Shown here: positions 24,031-36,590 of the stretch, one piece after another
Layout: each line of letters begins with the position of its first letter
How positions within the stretch are numbered: position 1 is the first letter of the stretch
Origin: Diogma glabrata
Taxonomy: Eukaryota; Arthropoda; Insecta; Diptera; Cylindrotomidae
NCBI GenBank assembly: GCA_963693315.1
Contig: OY856188.1
Span: 266,905,114-266,969,113 of the forward strand
DNA length: 64,000 bases
Reading direction: 5' to 3'
Translations under genes and position numbers: made by a program
Notes under the pieces: model-generated
Databases searched by the model: none
What the model was told of the DNA's origin: nothing
What the model saw: the letters and a program-made list of their open reading frames with translations, nothing else

Positions 24031-26739
24031 CAGCGTCGCCAATATTTTTTTATTGATTTGATTAATCTTTTTTGTAATGTGATCGATTAGCATATTATCA
24101 TTCTTATTTAACAAACACTTTCACAACCCTAGTAGTAAATGTTCTATTTCAACTGATCTGGCGATTGTCCGTCTCTGATAGGGATGCGTAATCCAGTGTT
24201 TATAGTTTGAATGGTTATTGTTGGAAATAATTGAACACAACGCAGAAGCCGGAATAAACTTTCAAAATTAAATTATATAGTATGCTTTGTAAATTTTGTT
24301 TTAAAATATTGAATAGTTTATTCTTTCTTTTGAAATTTGATATCCAAGCAGATAATACGTTTTCCTGAAACTTAAAGTCATTAAAATTTGAGATTCAGCA
24401 ATTGTAACAAAAGATAAAGAAAGCTGGTTTAACAATCGAGAAAAGTCTCACATTTCAAAATTTGTGAAAGAAAAAAACTAATGTAAGAAAACTATTTCAA
24501 ACTAATTAATTGATTGTAAATCTGATTGTAAAATGAATTATAGGTTTCAGTACTGCATTAAAAAGACAAGAAACATAAATTGAGTTTTCGTTAAAGCGCA
24601 TACTACAGACGTTTTCCAACAGTTATATTCCTGATCAGGCTGTCTGAGCCAGATCCCATCAACTTCAAAACTCCGAGCCTAATCAACTTCAAAAATCCGA
24701 AATACAGTTTGAAAACTGGTTATGATTATTAAGAATTACAATTAACCTTTTTAAAATGAGTGTAAAAAAACATAAAAAATATTTCATTAAAAAGTGCATT
24801 TCCCTTTCCTTTAAAAAAACGGAAATTAAACTTTTCCTGTTTTTTTTTTATAAATAATAAAATGTTCAATCTGATCTGAAAGTCACGTACACATACTGTT
24901 TTTTCGATAAGTTCTTTGCTATCAAATTAAATTCCCGATGTGCATACATAACATTGTAGTACGTAGTTCTACTATGCACAGACTTTCAATTTCTTTAAAT
25001 ATCAATTTAAATTCAATTACAGAAATAAATTTTGTACTTCCCTCTCATGCTCAATAGCTTGGTTAGTTTTCATATAACAATTCTATCAAAATTAAATATA
25101 AATTTCGATCCAAATTGAATTGAATTATTTATGCTTGCCATGCGTAATATTTTTTTTTTGTAATTTTCTTGGCAAGTCTTATAACCCCTTAAGACTATAA
25201 AGACAATAAAGTGAGAAAAACGAAAGAAGAAAACAAAAAAATATTATGTAAAGTTTTCTCATGGGTCAATATCTACAATTTCTCATCACTCAACTGAAAT
25301 TCATTTCTTATAATTTTATGTGAGTCCAACTACGAGACACATACCCTTTCGATTATATTAAAAGGATAAGAGACGAGAATTTTGATCCTTATGATATATT
25401 AATAAAATAAAATATGAAAACGAAATATATAGAATTAGAGAGATCATACATAAAATTGAATAATAATTTCTGTTTAAATGCAATGGGATTTGAAGATGGG
25501 AGGATAGCTTTTATATGTTTTTGTTTAATATTTAGGCAAATGGTATGGGAGGCTAAGTCAAATTGGAAATTAAGTTTTAAGATGTATGTGGAAGAATAGT
25601 ATATCGAAAAAAATTTATTTCTTCAATTTCTTCAACTGTTATCGTTGGTTTAATGTTGTACTTAGAAAATTCAACTACTTAACCATTTGATCCCTAGGCC
25701 TTGTTAGTTTACTCTTATACTCTACTGTATTATTCAAAATTATTAAATATTGTTCTGTCTGGAAAACATTGTAAAATCCTAAATAATGAAACCACAGTTT
25801 TTTCAACGGTAAGTAATTTACTGTGGTTATTATTTTCTCACCCGAATAACGTCCCACTATCCATTGGGAAAATATAGTTGTTATAAATTGAAAATTAATT
25901 TGTGGTTTTCAGTTCTTCTATGAAACTGTAATAATAATTTTTACTTTTTTTTACCAAAAACCACGCTGAATAAAATTCTATTAACATTACCACAATCCTT
26001 TGTGTATGATCTTTTCAATAATATTAAAAAAAATGATAATAAATAAAATCATAAACTTAATCTACAACTTTTTTATGGTTGTTAAAAGAAAAGAAAATTA
26101 AAAATGTCACGAAAGTTTCGAATAATTTCCTATTAAAAAAATAACATTCAAAGCTACTTAAAAGTTTTAAGTTCGTGTGGAACTTCGTTTCTTATTTTGT
26201 CGCAAAGTTACGTACTTCGATAAATAAGAATTTATAAAAGTTTTGCATTAAACGTGAGTTTTAGTGAATGAAGAGTTTTGGGAAAAGGATTTGTTAAAAA
26301 TTCAATAAATCATTTGCTTGTGTTGAATATTATCAGGTAGAAAATCTGTCGAAAAACTGTACACGGAGTACCAAGTAATAATTAAGTTCAAAATATGTTT
26401 CCAAGCGACTGTGTTATAATCGAGGCAAAAATGTTTTAGAAAAATTTACTTCTTAGTTACAGATTAAATTTTGATTTTGGATAAAAATAAAAATTCTTGC
26501 ACTTTTCCCTTCATTTCTAGATTGTTCGGAGCAATTCTTCAGATTGTACTTTGAAAAAGTAAAAACGGTGTTCTCCCACCCCTGCTGATAACAAAAAAAA
26601 ATTCAAATATGTATTTGTTTATATTTATATTTTATGGATATTGATAAGGAGATAGTAAAACAAAATTTTTTTTAAGGAATCGAGTTTGGTTTAGAAAAAT
26701 CGAAAAAGATAAATATATTTAAAAAAAAATTTCAATGAA
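24031..26739. other. AT-rich intergenic sequence
   Basis: No gene is recognised in 2.7 kb. Small frames at 25414 (61 aa) and 25857 (minus, 60 aa) have no support. A tataaaag at about 26235 has no recognisable gene downstream. Confidence 0.5.
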
Positions 26740-27816
26740 TTTTCAACTGCTTAGTTTTTGAGTTATTGTCAAAAACGAGTGTTTTTTAACTGTCCTGTGT
26801 TTTTTAACTTTGAACATTAAAAAAGAAAAAAGTTAAAAAAATTCACGGTTGTAGGAATTTTGCATAAAAAAAACGTTTTTTTGTTTTGGTTGTTATAATT
26901 TCAAATGTTCATTGGAGGAGGTTGAGAGTAAGAATTCCGAGAAAAAAAATATTTTTGATCATGGCAAGTGAGGTGTCATATGCAAAGTGATTTTTATTGG
27001 TTTTCCGGTTTTATACGGAACACTATTGGTGAGAGCAAAACGAGTTTTTCACATTATATCGATTATCTCGTAAACTATAAATGCTATGACTGCTTAAAAT
27101 TTGAGATGCGAATAAAACTAATCTGTCCACATAAAATGACGGATACAAATAAAACTTAAGTGGTTTTCGTTTGGTTTACAGGGGTACGATGTGAGACCTT
27201 TGAGAAAATACATTTTTTTATAGATTCAAGTAGGGTATCTTAAAAGTTTATTTTGGAATTTTACACCTCACCATTTTTTATATAATTTTGAAAAATAACG
27301 TTTTTTCGTGTCGATTAGCTCCGAACCTATCTGATTGAAAATTTTCAAATGTATTTGGAATGATAGAAAAGTGAGTAGGTTTTTAATAAAAAATATATAA
27401 AAGTGTCATATACTCATAATTAGATTTATTAAGGGGGTGGAAATGCGAAGGGGTAAAAGCAATATTTAAAATGTGGGCAAGTGGGGTGTCATTTGAAGGA
27501 GCACCTAATTTAGAAAACATAGCAATTTTTTTTAGAATTTTGCGTTGCACAGTTTTTGAGTTATTATCAAAAAAGTGCGACTTTCAGACCGTTACACCCC
27601 CCCCCCCCTACGTTTCGACACTGATTGACAGAAAATTTTGTATGAAAACTATAGCGAAGTCTCAAATAATTATATTTCTGTGTGTTTAGGGGACCGGGGT
27701 AGAGAGGGTACAAAAAACCTTTCTTGACCCAAGCGAGTGGGGTGTCATTTGAAAGAGCACCTAATTGAGAATTCGTTGCAATTTTTTTAGAATTTTGTGG
27801 TGCCCAGTTTTTGAGT
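26740..27816 (+). repeat. Satellite-like repeat C, left block
   Basis: Units share gagtggggtgtcatttgaa, agagcacctaattt, gaattttgcg, cagtttttgagtta and tacgtttcgacactgattg. Unit starts near 27476 and 27731 give a period of about 255 bp. Earlier parts (caaatgttcattggaggagg; tttgagaaaatacattttttt) recur at 34740-34860 and 60340-62040. The block is interrupted at 27816 by a TIR element and resumes at 29407 in the middle of the same word, tttgagtta|ttgtcaaaa. Confidence 0.85.
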
Positions 27817-28159
27817 TACATGTAGTCCCCGATTTACGACCATTCGACTTACGACTATTTGTCCTTGCGACCAATTTTTTTCGAATTTTTTTCATAGAAA
27901 ATGCTTAAAGCTTACAGATCAATACAAATTTACGTGTCCCTTGAATTTACTGTACGGCGCAAATATTTACGGTGCAAATTTGCAACATACAGCCAATTAA
28001 TAATTGTGTTGTGTGCGCTGTACTTGTTGTTCCGTATGTGTGTGGTATTTTTGCGCGAAAATCAATATCACTACACAAATAATATCTATGCTTATAAAAC
28101 TTACTTTGAATTCCTTTTATATGCAAATCTAGTTTAATTAATTTTTACTAACAAATTGC

Positions 28160-29140
28160 AGCTAAACGGGTAGCGAAGTCAGAAATTCTACGTCCATACC
28201 ATGCTACCTGGGTAACGCTAATATAATTAGGCTGGTGTAGTTGAGAGGGCAGACTAAATACTGCTTATACTCAATGATTTTGCACCATGGCGAGTAATTG
28301 GCCCCATAAAACCAATACAACTCAAGCGTCTGTTCTCCATGTTAGGGGGGCTTGGTCATCTGTCTTGCATCAAGCGGTTCGCTATATAAACGTGTAAAAA
28401 TGTTGTTTCTGGCGACCTTAAGATGCAGAATGAACATGGACGAAGGACTAACACTCCATTTCCGTAAAAAATTATTTGTCATGAATTCTGTACACTGGCC
28501 TCGGATTATCTCGGACTCATCTCAAGAACGACCTCGGAAACTGTACCAGGACTACGATTTAAAAATAGGAACCTGGAACATGCCATGCCTTTCAAGACCA
28601 TGAGATCTATTAAAACTTACAAACCAAATCGATAGCTATACACTAGATATAGTGGCATTACAAGAACCAAAATGGCAAGGGAGTGGAATCCACGAAACAG
28701 CCAAGGTATACACTCTCTACTATTGCGGTCATCAAAATGGAGGAGAATTTGGAGTTGGCTTTCTCATACATCCTCGTGAGCATCAACATGTTATCGACTT
28801 TTGCTCAATTAATATGCGGATATGCACAATGAGAAACCGCACGCAAAAATTTAATGTAACGATCATCAATGTTCATGCACCTACTGAAGACAAAGCAGAT
28901 GACATTAAAAACCTGTTCTTTTTAGAACTCGAAGAAGTCATCAATAACATCCCGCGGCACGATATAAAAATCGTGGAGGTGACTTCAATGCTCAAATTAG
29001 TAGAAGTGCAGAGCTTAAAACACATATCGGCCTTAACAGCTTGCATCATACCAGCAACAATAACGGCTTTCGCGCAGCTGATCTGGCTATGATGTATGAT
29101 TTAGTATTTTCTAGCACTTTCTTTCCTCATAAAAGAATCC
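28160..29140 (+). pseudogene. RTE-type LINE 5' region and endonuclease fragment
   Basis: It closely matches 63123-64000: a shared 5' leader (aattctacgtcca, ctacctgggtaacgctaa), one copy of the TATA-containing unit, and a frame from about ATG 28481. The protein shows KIGTWNMPCL, then a long frame 28652-29092 with ALQEPKWQGSGIHETAKVYT, VHAPTEDKADD and the DIKIV lead-in to the catalytic GDFNAQ motif, which is reached after a one-base frameshift near 28980. This is the apurinic-type endonuclease of RTE elements, the group annotated in many arthropods as craniofacial development protein 2-like. RT is absent. The copy ends at 29140, where another LINE begins. Confidence 0.85.
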
Positions 29141-29262
29141 ACAATCCGACTTCTACCCAACCTGTTTTCGATCTGCCACGTCATACCTGGACTACACTAG
29201 AACGAATCATGGACGTACTGATGTGATCATGCTGATTCTTTCTACAAGTGGGGCATTTCAGA
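29141..29262 (+). mobile_element. LINE C-terminal scrap fused to RTE endonuclease
   Basis: The encoded NPTSTQPVFDLPRHTWTTLE and the following tgattctttctacaagtggg match the C-terminal part of the minus-strand LINE at 55235-55762 (NPTSTQPGSDLPRHTWTTLN). The junction to the RTE sequence is abrupt and lies at aatccgacttctacc. It is followed by a gtagtagtacgtagtagtag microsatellite and AT-rich sequence. Confidence 0.8.
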
Positions 29263-29406
29263 GGTAGTAGTACGTAGTAGTAGTAGTTACAGTATGTAAT
29301 TTTTTTCTAATATGTAATTATTTTTATGAAATTCGACTTAAGACTTAATCGACTTACGGCCGATGACCAGGAACCTATCTCGGTCGTAAGTCGGGGACTA
29401 CCTGTA

Positions 29407-29700
29407 TTGTCAAAAAAGTGCAAAATTCAGACTGCCCCCCCCTACGTTTCGACACTGATTGGCAGAAAAATTTGTAAAAATTCAGGAGTTAGGAAATTAG
29501 ATAAATTTTGTATGAAAACTATAGCGAAGTCTCAAATAATTATATTTCTGTGTGTTTAGGGGACCGGGGTAGAGAGGGCAAAAACAAACCTTTTTTGACC
29601 CAAGCGAGTGAGAGCAGAGCAATTTTTTTTTAGAATTTTGCGGTTCCCAGTTTTTGAGTTATTCAAAAAAAGTGCGAAATTCACACCGAAATGAAGCGCT
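29407..29700 (+). repeat. Satellite-like repeat C, right block
   Basis: Continues the unit broken at 27816: tacgtttcgacactgattgg, gaagtctcaaataattatat, gggtagagaggg, acccaagcgagtg and cagtttttgagttatt all recur in register with the left block. Confidence 0.85.
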
Positions 29701-30195
29701 GCTTCGTTGACGAATCAACAAAGTGGCATAGCAGGTCGCGCACCTGGATGAGATTTATTTAGCCCCAAGCTAGCTCCAGCCTATGGGGTCGAGATAGAAA
29801 TCCTGCTGCTCCAGCACAAATAACTGTATAGTACGCGTAACGAATTATGAGAACGGATAGATCGAAAAGATAAGTGAAAAAGATAGACTCTGGCGACCCC
29901 TTTATGCGAACGAACTACGATCACCATGTCCAACCCCATACTTCAACACACATTCACCCACTCTCGCACCTTACGCACTCACATACACACACATTCTCGT
30001 TCCTCATATACTCTCACAGCCACACGCTCTCGTTCCTCCTATACTCACACACCCACACGCTCTCGTACCTCAGACTCTTATACACACACGCACAAACGCC
30101 CTCGTACATGCATACACGCCATCTTCCATACCCAGATAAGCTGATGCATACATATAAAAAAAATCGGCAAAGAATTTCTATTCTCCATAATCCCC
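29701..30195 (-). repeat. Dispersed repeat D, copy 1, with CA-rich tract
   Basis: In reverse complement it shares ctcgaccccataggctg, agctagcttggggctaaata and gcgcgacctgctatgc with 44990-45110, and a CA-rich tract (about 29930-30115) with the TG-rich tract of the 40.5-kb and 44.8-kb copies. Open frames rich in Thr, His and Ser across the tract are products of the microsatellite, not genes. Confidence 0.75.
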
Positions 30196-30737
30196 CGCCG
30201 CAGGAGGGATCGATTTTGATCGATTATGATCAATGTTGATCTACGGGTCTGACTACCCTGCGTACTCCAGTCCCTGCCATTGACATATGAGTTAGCGTGA
30301 GATATCACATACCACTGGCAATGGCAGGAGATGTCATTAGCCAAGATGATATCTTAGGGTGCTGGCGGACGAACTTTAATTAGTCAACGGCAGCACTTCC
30401 AGTCTTAGCTGGGCAGCGTTCCGTAGCGGTACCGCTAATTAGCTCTTCCGAGGAATCGAACCAACACGTAGTTATGTGTGGGCTTTGTGCCTCGATTAAG
30501 GTGGTAGGCGGTGCGTCTGGGGCGCGCTGCATCAGCTGGATTATTGGCATTTAGTTTTGTTTTGTTTTCTGCAAATTTCTCACAATTTGTTTTTTCACTT
30601 ATTATTTTGTTATTATTTCTTCATCTTATCATGAAATATTGGCATATGTCATATTTTGTCGTATGATAGGATTTTTTACTTAGTTATGCATTTTAAAATA
30701 AAACACAAAAAAATAAAATAAACATTTTGATATATAT
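30196..30737 (+). other. Probable 5' UTR of the LINE at 30738
   Basis: GC content rises to near half for about 350 bp (30200-30540), unlike neighbouring sequence, then falls before the ATG. There is a short inverted repeat (cctgccattg at about 30273 with caatggcagg near 30318). No gag-like ORF1 is visible. That the GC-rich part is the LINE's own internal-promoter region is inference from position; it might instead be the end of repeat D. Confidence 0.4.
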
Positions 30738-33700
30738 ATGGCAGTACAACCGAAAAAAAATAAGTCTGCAAGTGGTAAAGCAAATTTGCGCAATCCACCC
30801 GCCCATAAAGCGGCATGTCCACGGAATTTGCAGGGACAAAACATATTTGAATCAATAAAAAATTTTAAAATACATGTTCAAAACATCTGCGGATTGAACG
30901 CTAACCATGACCACGTGCAACATCATCTTGAGCACGACAAACCGAACATTCTATTCCTTACAGAAACACAAGTTTCTGAAAATTTTCTCTTTATAGAATC
31001 GCTTAATTCCAAAAATAGGCTCGAATCAGCTTTCAAACTCCATCAGGGCGTATGCGCATTCATTCATGAGAGTGTTGCGTACACGCGCTTTCCAAATTTT
31101 GAACTACACGGTGACGGCTTCAATACAATGGTTTTAAAGATTTGTCTTCCAGAAATGACTTTTTTTACAATAGCTTTATACCGGTCCCCCAACAAACGTA
31201 ACCCAAACTTTTTTAATATACTGACAAAAATTATGGACGAGATTAGAGCAAAGTCCCCTAATTGTGAAGTTATCGTTACCGGTGACTTCAACGTCCACAA
31301 CAAATCATGGTTGGAATTCTCCAAATCGACCGACGATGTTGACAATAGTGGAAAACTGGCAGAAATTTTTGCCGCGTCTCAGGGCCTATTCCAAATTGTT
31401 AAAAGCCCGACTTTCACTCGCCGTAATGGCGGTGATAATAGTTTTCTACTAGATCTCTATCTTACCACAATGCCAGATATTACGAGTGTCGATGTTGCGA
31501 AAGGTAGTATTGGAAATTCTGATCATTATTTAATCTCATCAGTTATCAAAACTGATTTACTTAAAACTACAGCTCCCAAACCCCGTAAAATATTTCACTA
31601 CTCAAAAATGGATAAGAGTGGTCTTCAAAATTTTTTTCCATGGTTTCCCTTTCGACCGTCATTGTTTTTACACTGACAATGTAAATGTTTCTGCTCAAAA
31701 CTCTACAGAAACCATCCAATTTGCTATCAATAAATTTGTCCCTTGCTCCATAGTAAAACCCAAACAAAAATACTTGTATTCGAAAGCTGCCAAAACGGCA
31801 CTTAGAAACAAACGTAGATCATTTAATATTTGGATTCATAACAAAACTCCCACTAATCGATCCCAATATCTAAAGGCCAACAAAATATCTAATCAGATTA
31901 TCTCAAACGAAAAGTCCGAAATTGACAGAGCGAAAGCCTCAAAACTTACGTCTATGTCTGTTTCTGACAAGAGTTTCTACAGTGCCATTAATTCTTTAAA
32001 TTCTGGTACAAAATTTTCTATTCCCCCTATTATTAATGGTGATTTAATCGTCAATGATCCCGCAAGAAAAGCTAAGAGCTTTTCGCTGAACGCTTTGCTC
32101 TGAACTCCACTGTTTTGGAAACTCCTAAAGAAATACCCCAAATCCAGTCTTCAGGAGTTAATATGAATGAACTTCACTTCAAACCCAAAATAGTCGCTAA
32201 ACTTTTAAAGGGGTTAAACATCAACAAAGCATCAGGAATGGACAATATTCCACCCATTATTTTAAAAACCTTTTCCAAAGAACTTGCACCAACTTTAACT
32301 AAAATATTCTACCAATCCTACAAATCTGGTATATTTCCCTCGTGCTGGAAGTTGGCAAATGTCCAGCCCGTCCCCATAAAGGGACCAAAATCCGATATCT
32401 CAAATTATAGGCCAATAGCTTTACTATCGGTCCTATCCAAAGTCTATGAGCATTATATTAATACACATATTTCAAAATTTCTGGAAGAAAATCATTTAAT
32501 ATCCGACAGCCAATACGGTTTTCGAAACAAAAGATCAACTACCGATCTATTAAACTATGTAGCGTATTGTTGGAACAGCATACTTGATAAAGGTGGTGAA
32601 ACATACGTTATCGCTTTAGACATCTCCAAGGCATTCGATCGAGTCTGGCATGCCAACTTAATCAACAAGCTCGTTGCGTACGGGTTTCATCCCAATGTTG
32701 TGAAGCTGATTCAAAATTTTCTATCCGACCGATACATTTCGGTAACCTTAGACGGATATTCTTCTGAGTCTAAACTAATTAACGCTGGTGTACCCCAAGG
32801 CTCAGTATTGTCCCCAACCCTATTTTTGATTTATATCAACGAGTTGTTGAAAATCACCAGCAACCCAATAAATAGTTTTGCAGATGATAGTACTCTGCAC
32901 AAGTCGTTCGAGCCCCTTCCTTCAAAAGGTAAAATGTACGAACGAATTAATCCTGCCCGGAGAGACGCTGCCATAAACGTGAACAAAGACCTGAATAAAG
33001 TCGCCGACTGGGGTGACCAAAACCTTGTCAATTTCAACTCCACCAAAACACAGCTGTTGATTGTTTCCAGATTAAAGACCGAGTTCCCCAAAGATATTTT
33101 ATTTAGTATGTGTGATGAACCAATAGGTGAATGTAAAAACATTCGTTTATTGGGTGTCACAGTTTCAAATGACCTACTCTGGAACGATCATGTAATGGCG
33201 ATGGCAAAAAGCGCGTCTAAAAAACTCGGCCTCCTAAATAGATGCAAAAAAATTTTCACTCCATACCAATTGCTCCATGTTTATAAGTCCTATATTCGTC
33301 CCTGTATGGAGTACTTCTGTCAAGTTTGGGGTGCTGCCTCTGTTTCCATCTTGGCCCTCTTGGACTCTCTTCAAAAGCGAACTATACGAATTGTAGGTGA
33401 TCGAACTTTGACATCAAAACTTGATTCCCTACAATATCGTCGCACTGTTGCTGACCTCGTTGTTTTTTACAAATATCGTCATCAGCAGTGCTCAGATGAA
33501 ATCAACGGCATCATGCCTCAAACTTATTCTTATCCCCGTTCCACTCGGCAATCGGCTGCAGCAACCAGTGAAACGGTAAAGATCCCGCGCTGTCATACTG
33601 GCAGATCGCAGAGAGACTTCTTTGTCCGAACTGCGTACAAATGGAATAGTTTGCCGGAACACTTACTCTCAGGTGGCTTCAACCCACAGATGTTAAAAAA

Positions 33701-33764
33701 AAGCGTTAATCTACACCTCAGAACGCCAGTTGTTGTGGGACCCAGGTCTAGACCTAGGTCTTAA
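30738..33764 (+). pseudogene. Jockey/CR1-group LINE ORF2 (endonuclease-RT), two frameshifts
   Basis: Nearly complete EN-RT polyprotein of about 1,000 aa. The first frame (30738-31676) holds the apurinic-type endonuclease, with TETQ near residue 75, GDFNVHN near 182 and GNSDHY near 259. The reading moves to the +1 frame about 31620-31650 next to a T-run, continues in 31618-32103, and returns to the original frame near 32080 in a T-run. The last frame (32115-33764, 549 aa) is the RT: SNYRPIALLSVLSKV, ALDISKAFD, GVPQGSVLSPTLF and the catalytic FADD at about residue 255, then a C-terminal arm ending near LRTPVVVG. Only two single-base shifts break it. Tails of the same family at 8277 and 16464 show it was active. 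Clade between jockey and CR1 is not decided. Confidence 0.93.
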
Positions 33765-33847
33765 AAGGTATTTATGTGTTGTTGTGACACATATTCTAAA
33801 CCCTATTACACAACACATTTTATTAAAAAAAAAAAAAAAAAAAAAAA
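33765..33847 (+). other. LINE 3' UTR and poly(A) tail
   Basis: A short 3' UTR with gtgttgttgtgacacatatt and acaacacattttatt leads into a run of about 20 A. The same end occurs in the truncated copy at 16464-16723, which fixes this as the true 3' end of the family. Confidence 0.9.
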
Positions 33848-34339
33848 TCTCCCGACATATGTTTATTGAAGGTCGAATAACACTTTCAGAGATATACCAA
33901 CACCAAAAACTTCGAACTTCTATACCCATTACCACTTATATTTTGAATTTCTGTTTTGAAAGTTAACATTTGATTTGGGTTAGTCTTGATTATTAAATAA
34001 AATACAGATATATTTATAGCGACTTCGTTTTTCTTAGGCTAAGAAATTTTGTACAAGTAAACTGGCTGTGCAGAGGTAAAATGAAATTATTTAAATTTGC
34101 AGTACTAAAATCAATTAAATAAATATTAAATTTGTATATTACATCTCACTTTTTAAAAATTAATCAAAACATATGGAGGCGTTATTATTGTATTAAATAC
34201 CGTAGGAGAACTCAAACACAATAAAGTCAATGATACACCACTTTATCGATGACATGAACTGTCTTGCCTAAACCAAAGATAATTCGATGATCATGTTTTT
34301 TTGTTGGTTAAATTACCGTTATAAAATTATGGTAATAAC
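33848..34339. other. AT-rich intergenic sequence
   Basis: No gene or clear repeat is recognised. No duplicate of the sequence directly after the LINE tail was found upstream of the LINE, so its target duplication is unresolved. Confidence 0.5.
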
Positions 34340-34520
34340 ATTTGTATCAGCAAGCCAAGTCTTATCCACACATTCACGCACTCACACAGATTCTCACTTA
34401 TATATATCGAAGATAAAATTGTGACTCACCCCATAGTTAGTCCTGATCCCACTTCTAGTTTCTTGACTCGCCTTGCCCTTCATCACCGTCGACCAGCCAA
34501 TATCATTATCCATCAGGATC
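34340..34520 (-). repeat. Possible diverged copy of repeat D
   Basis: Read in reverse complement, agtgggatcaggactaac...tatggggtgag followed by tatatata and a TG-rich stretch resembles gagtgggatcggactacattatggggtgag at 40473. The match is short. Confidence 0.45.
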
Positions 34521-34739
34521 AAAATCAGATTAGAGAACCATATAACAAATATCTTCTATTGTTGACGTGACGCCAATAATAAAATAAATGATTGACTCCA
34601 CGTTGATAAGCTTTTGATCCGCAAAAGTTTTCAATTCGACTTTTCGTTCCTTTCGTGTACTTTATTATCCCCCCTTCCCTTTCTTTTGTTCTTTTCCAGA
34701 CAGCTGCCTCGTCGTAATCCAATTCTCCTCGTCGTAATC

Positions 34740-34860
34740 CAATCCAAGAAAAAATTTAAAAAAATTCACGGGTGTAGAAATTTTTTCTAAATCGAAACTG
34801 AAATTTATTTTTGGTTGTTATAACTTTAAATGTTCATTGGAGGGGGTATTTTAGTCTGTC
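34740..34860 (+). repeat. Fragment of satellite-like repeat C
   Basis: aaaaaaattcacgggtgtag, ggttgttataactttaaatg and ttcattggaggggg match 26832-26925 in order. The rest of the unit is not present downstream. Confidence 0.75.
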
Positions 34861-36590
34861 AGTCAGTTTGTAATGTGCGAACAGAAAAAAAATTATTTTT
34901 AGAACAAATGAAAACAATTTTTGTTACCAGAAGTGACAAATTCCAATGCCGAAGATGCAAAATTGTTTTCAATCTTATTACAAACTTATATGCCAAGTTT
35001 CAACAAAATTGATTATCATAGCTTGACGTTTCTGAAAGTGGTAAAATAAAATGTTTTTGGCAGAACCAAACTTTTCACCCACTCCTATACCACATTCTTT
35101 AATATCGTTTAAAACTAATTAATTCCTTATTGTGCAAATTTACACAGTTTATTAAAGTTTCGATAAAATAGATTGTAGTAAAAATTATGAAAATGATTCT
35201 TGATATCGACTTAAGAGTACCCGGTTTTGTTATTAGAAGTTCATATCGCAAATCATATATTCAGGCATACAATTACATATACTAAAATATTATATAACTA
35301 TAGTACAGTAGTAGTTTATTGTGTAAGTATTTTACGATATAATTTATCAATCAAACACATGACTCATATTTTTTGCTCACTTTATATTATAAAATGCAAT
35401 GATATCTGGAAAAAAAAACATTTTCTTCTCACGTTTAATATATTTCACACGGAGTCTTTAAATTGGTTGCATGTCATATTACATTTTGTGTATTCCAACC
35501 AGTTACACCACACAAAATATAACATCTTTTTTCTTAAACAACAAAAGTTTTAAATCGTTTTAATTGTATTAATTTCACACAAAAATAATAATCTAAAGTT
35601 TTTAATCATACATCTTCATTTAATCTTATGTTGTTATTGTTTTCCTGTCTTTTTTGTAAGAATGGAAAGTAAAAAAAAACGTTTGGTAAAGACAAGAGAA
35701 AACAGTGTATATTATTCGAATAGAAAAAGTTTTTCTTTCAAAACACGAAAGTAGAAATAATAAATAATTTTTCCTCGTTTTTCCATATTATTTTTTTTTT
35801 GTTTCAAGGAATAGAGGAAATCCGTTTTCTTATTTTTCATCGTTATTCTTGAACTAAAGTCTATTGAAAATTTATTCCAACTAATACATACAGACAAGAT
35901 GGAATTTATACTTATATGGTTTTTTTCGACATTATTTCAAATAAATAAAAGAATAATAAAAAAAGCCTACAGCCTTATCTTTAAGGCTAAAAGTGTTTGT
36001 TGTTGAAATTCTCAGTCAAAAATAATAAAAGATTTTGTTCCCGTGTCTCTAACAAATTTTTTTTTTTGCTGTTGCTTTCTAGATTTTCTTTTTCTTGAAT
36101 TATTGTTGATGTAATTTTATATACATAGAAATTAGATAGTAAGATGTGGGAAAAAAAATATTCCCAAAACCAAACAAAATGGGAAAAATGCTGAATAAAA
36201 ATTATATATTTAGAATAAAAAGTTTTTGGTTTTATTATTTTTTTTTTTTGGAAAAATCGTAAACGAACGTCTTCAGTGTTGCTGCTTTTTCAATCTTATT
36301 GTTTTGTTTCAAGGTTTTTAAAGCAAAAATTTTATATAAGATAGATAAATTTTTAATAATTTTAAGCAAAAGAAAATAATTTTGTTTCGTTGTTGTTGTT
36401 TCATCATTACTTTCTGGAAAATTTTGTATGAAATGAAAATTTATAATTTAAATTAAAGGAATAAATATATGTTTATGACAAGAATATAGGAAAGAATTTA
36501 GGAGATAGATTTATATGTACTTTTGATTTTTAAGATTTTGTATAAGAATATATAAATATTTTAAAAATGATTTCTTAAAATTTAGGTTGA
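34861..36590. other. AT-rich intergenic sequence
   Basis: No gene is recognised. A 108-aa frame at 35227-35553 is translated AT-rich sequence without a recognisable motif. Confidence 0.5.

Larger units (their letters stand above)
27819..29404. mobile_element. Pogo/Tigger-like TIR element inserted in repeat C
   Basis: Terminal inverted repeats are catgtagtccccgatttacg on the left and the complement of caggtagtccccgacttacg on the right. TA lies directly outside both ends (27817-27818 and 29405-29406). Removing the element rejoins repeat C exactly. The TIR resembles the CAG-AGTCCCC ends of pogo/Tigger elements. About 300 bp at the left and 100 bp at the right belong to the element. The middle is LINE-derived. 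There is no transposase. Confidence 0.85.

Noticed and set aside
29926..30239. Thr/His/Ser-rich open frames
   Set aside because: They translate a CA-rich microsatellite in repeat D and are not conserved in the other copies.
31064..31345. Minus-strand frames opposite the LINE (also 32831-33160)
   Set aside because: They are antisense shadows of the EN and RT domains.
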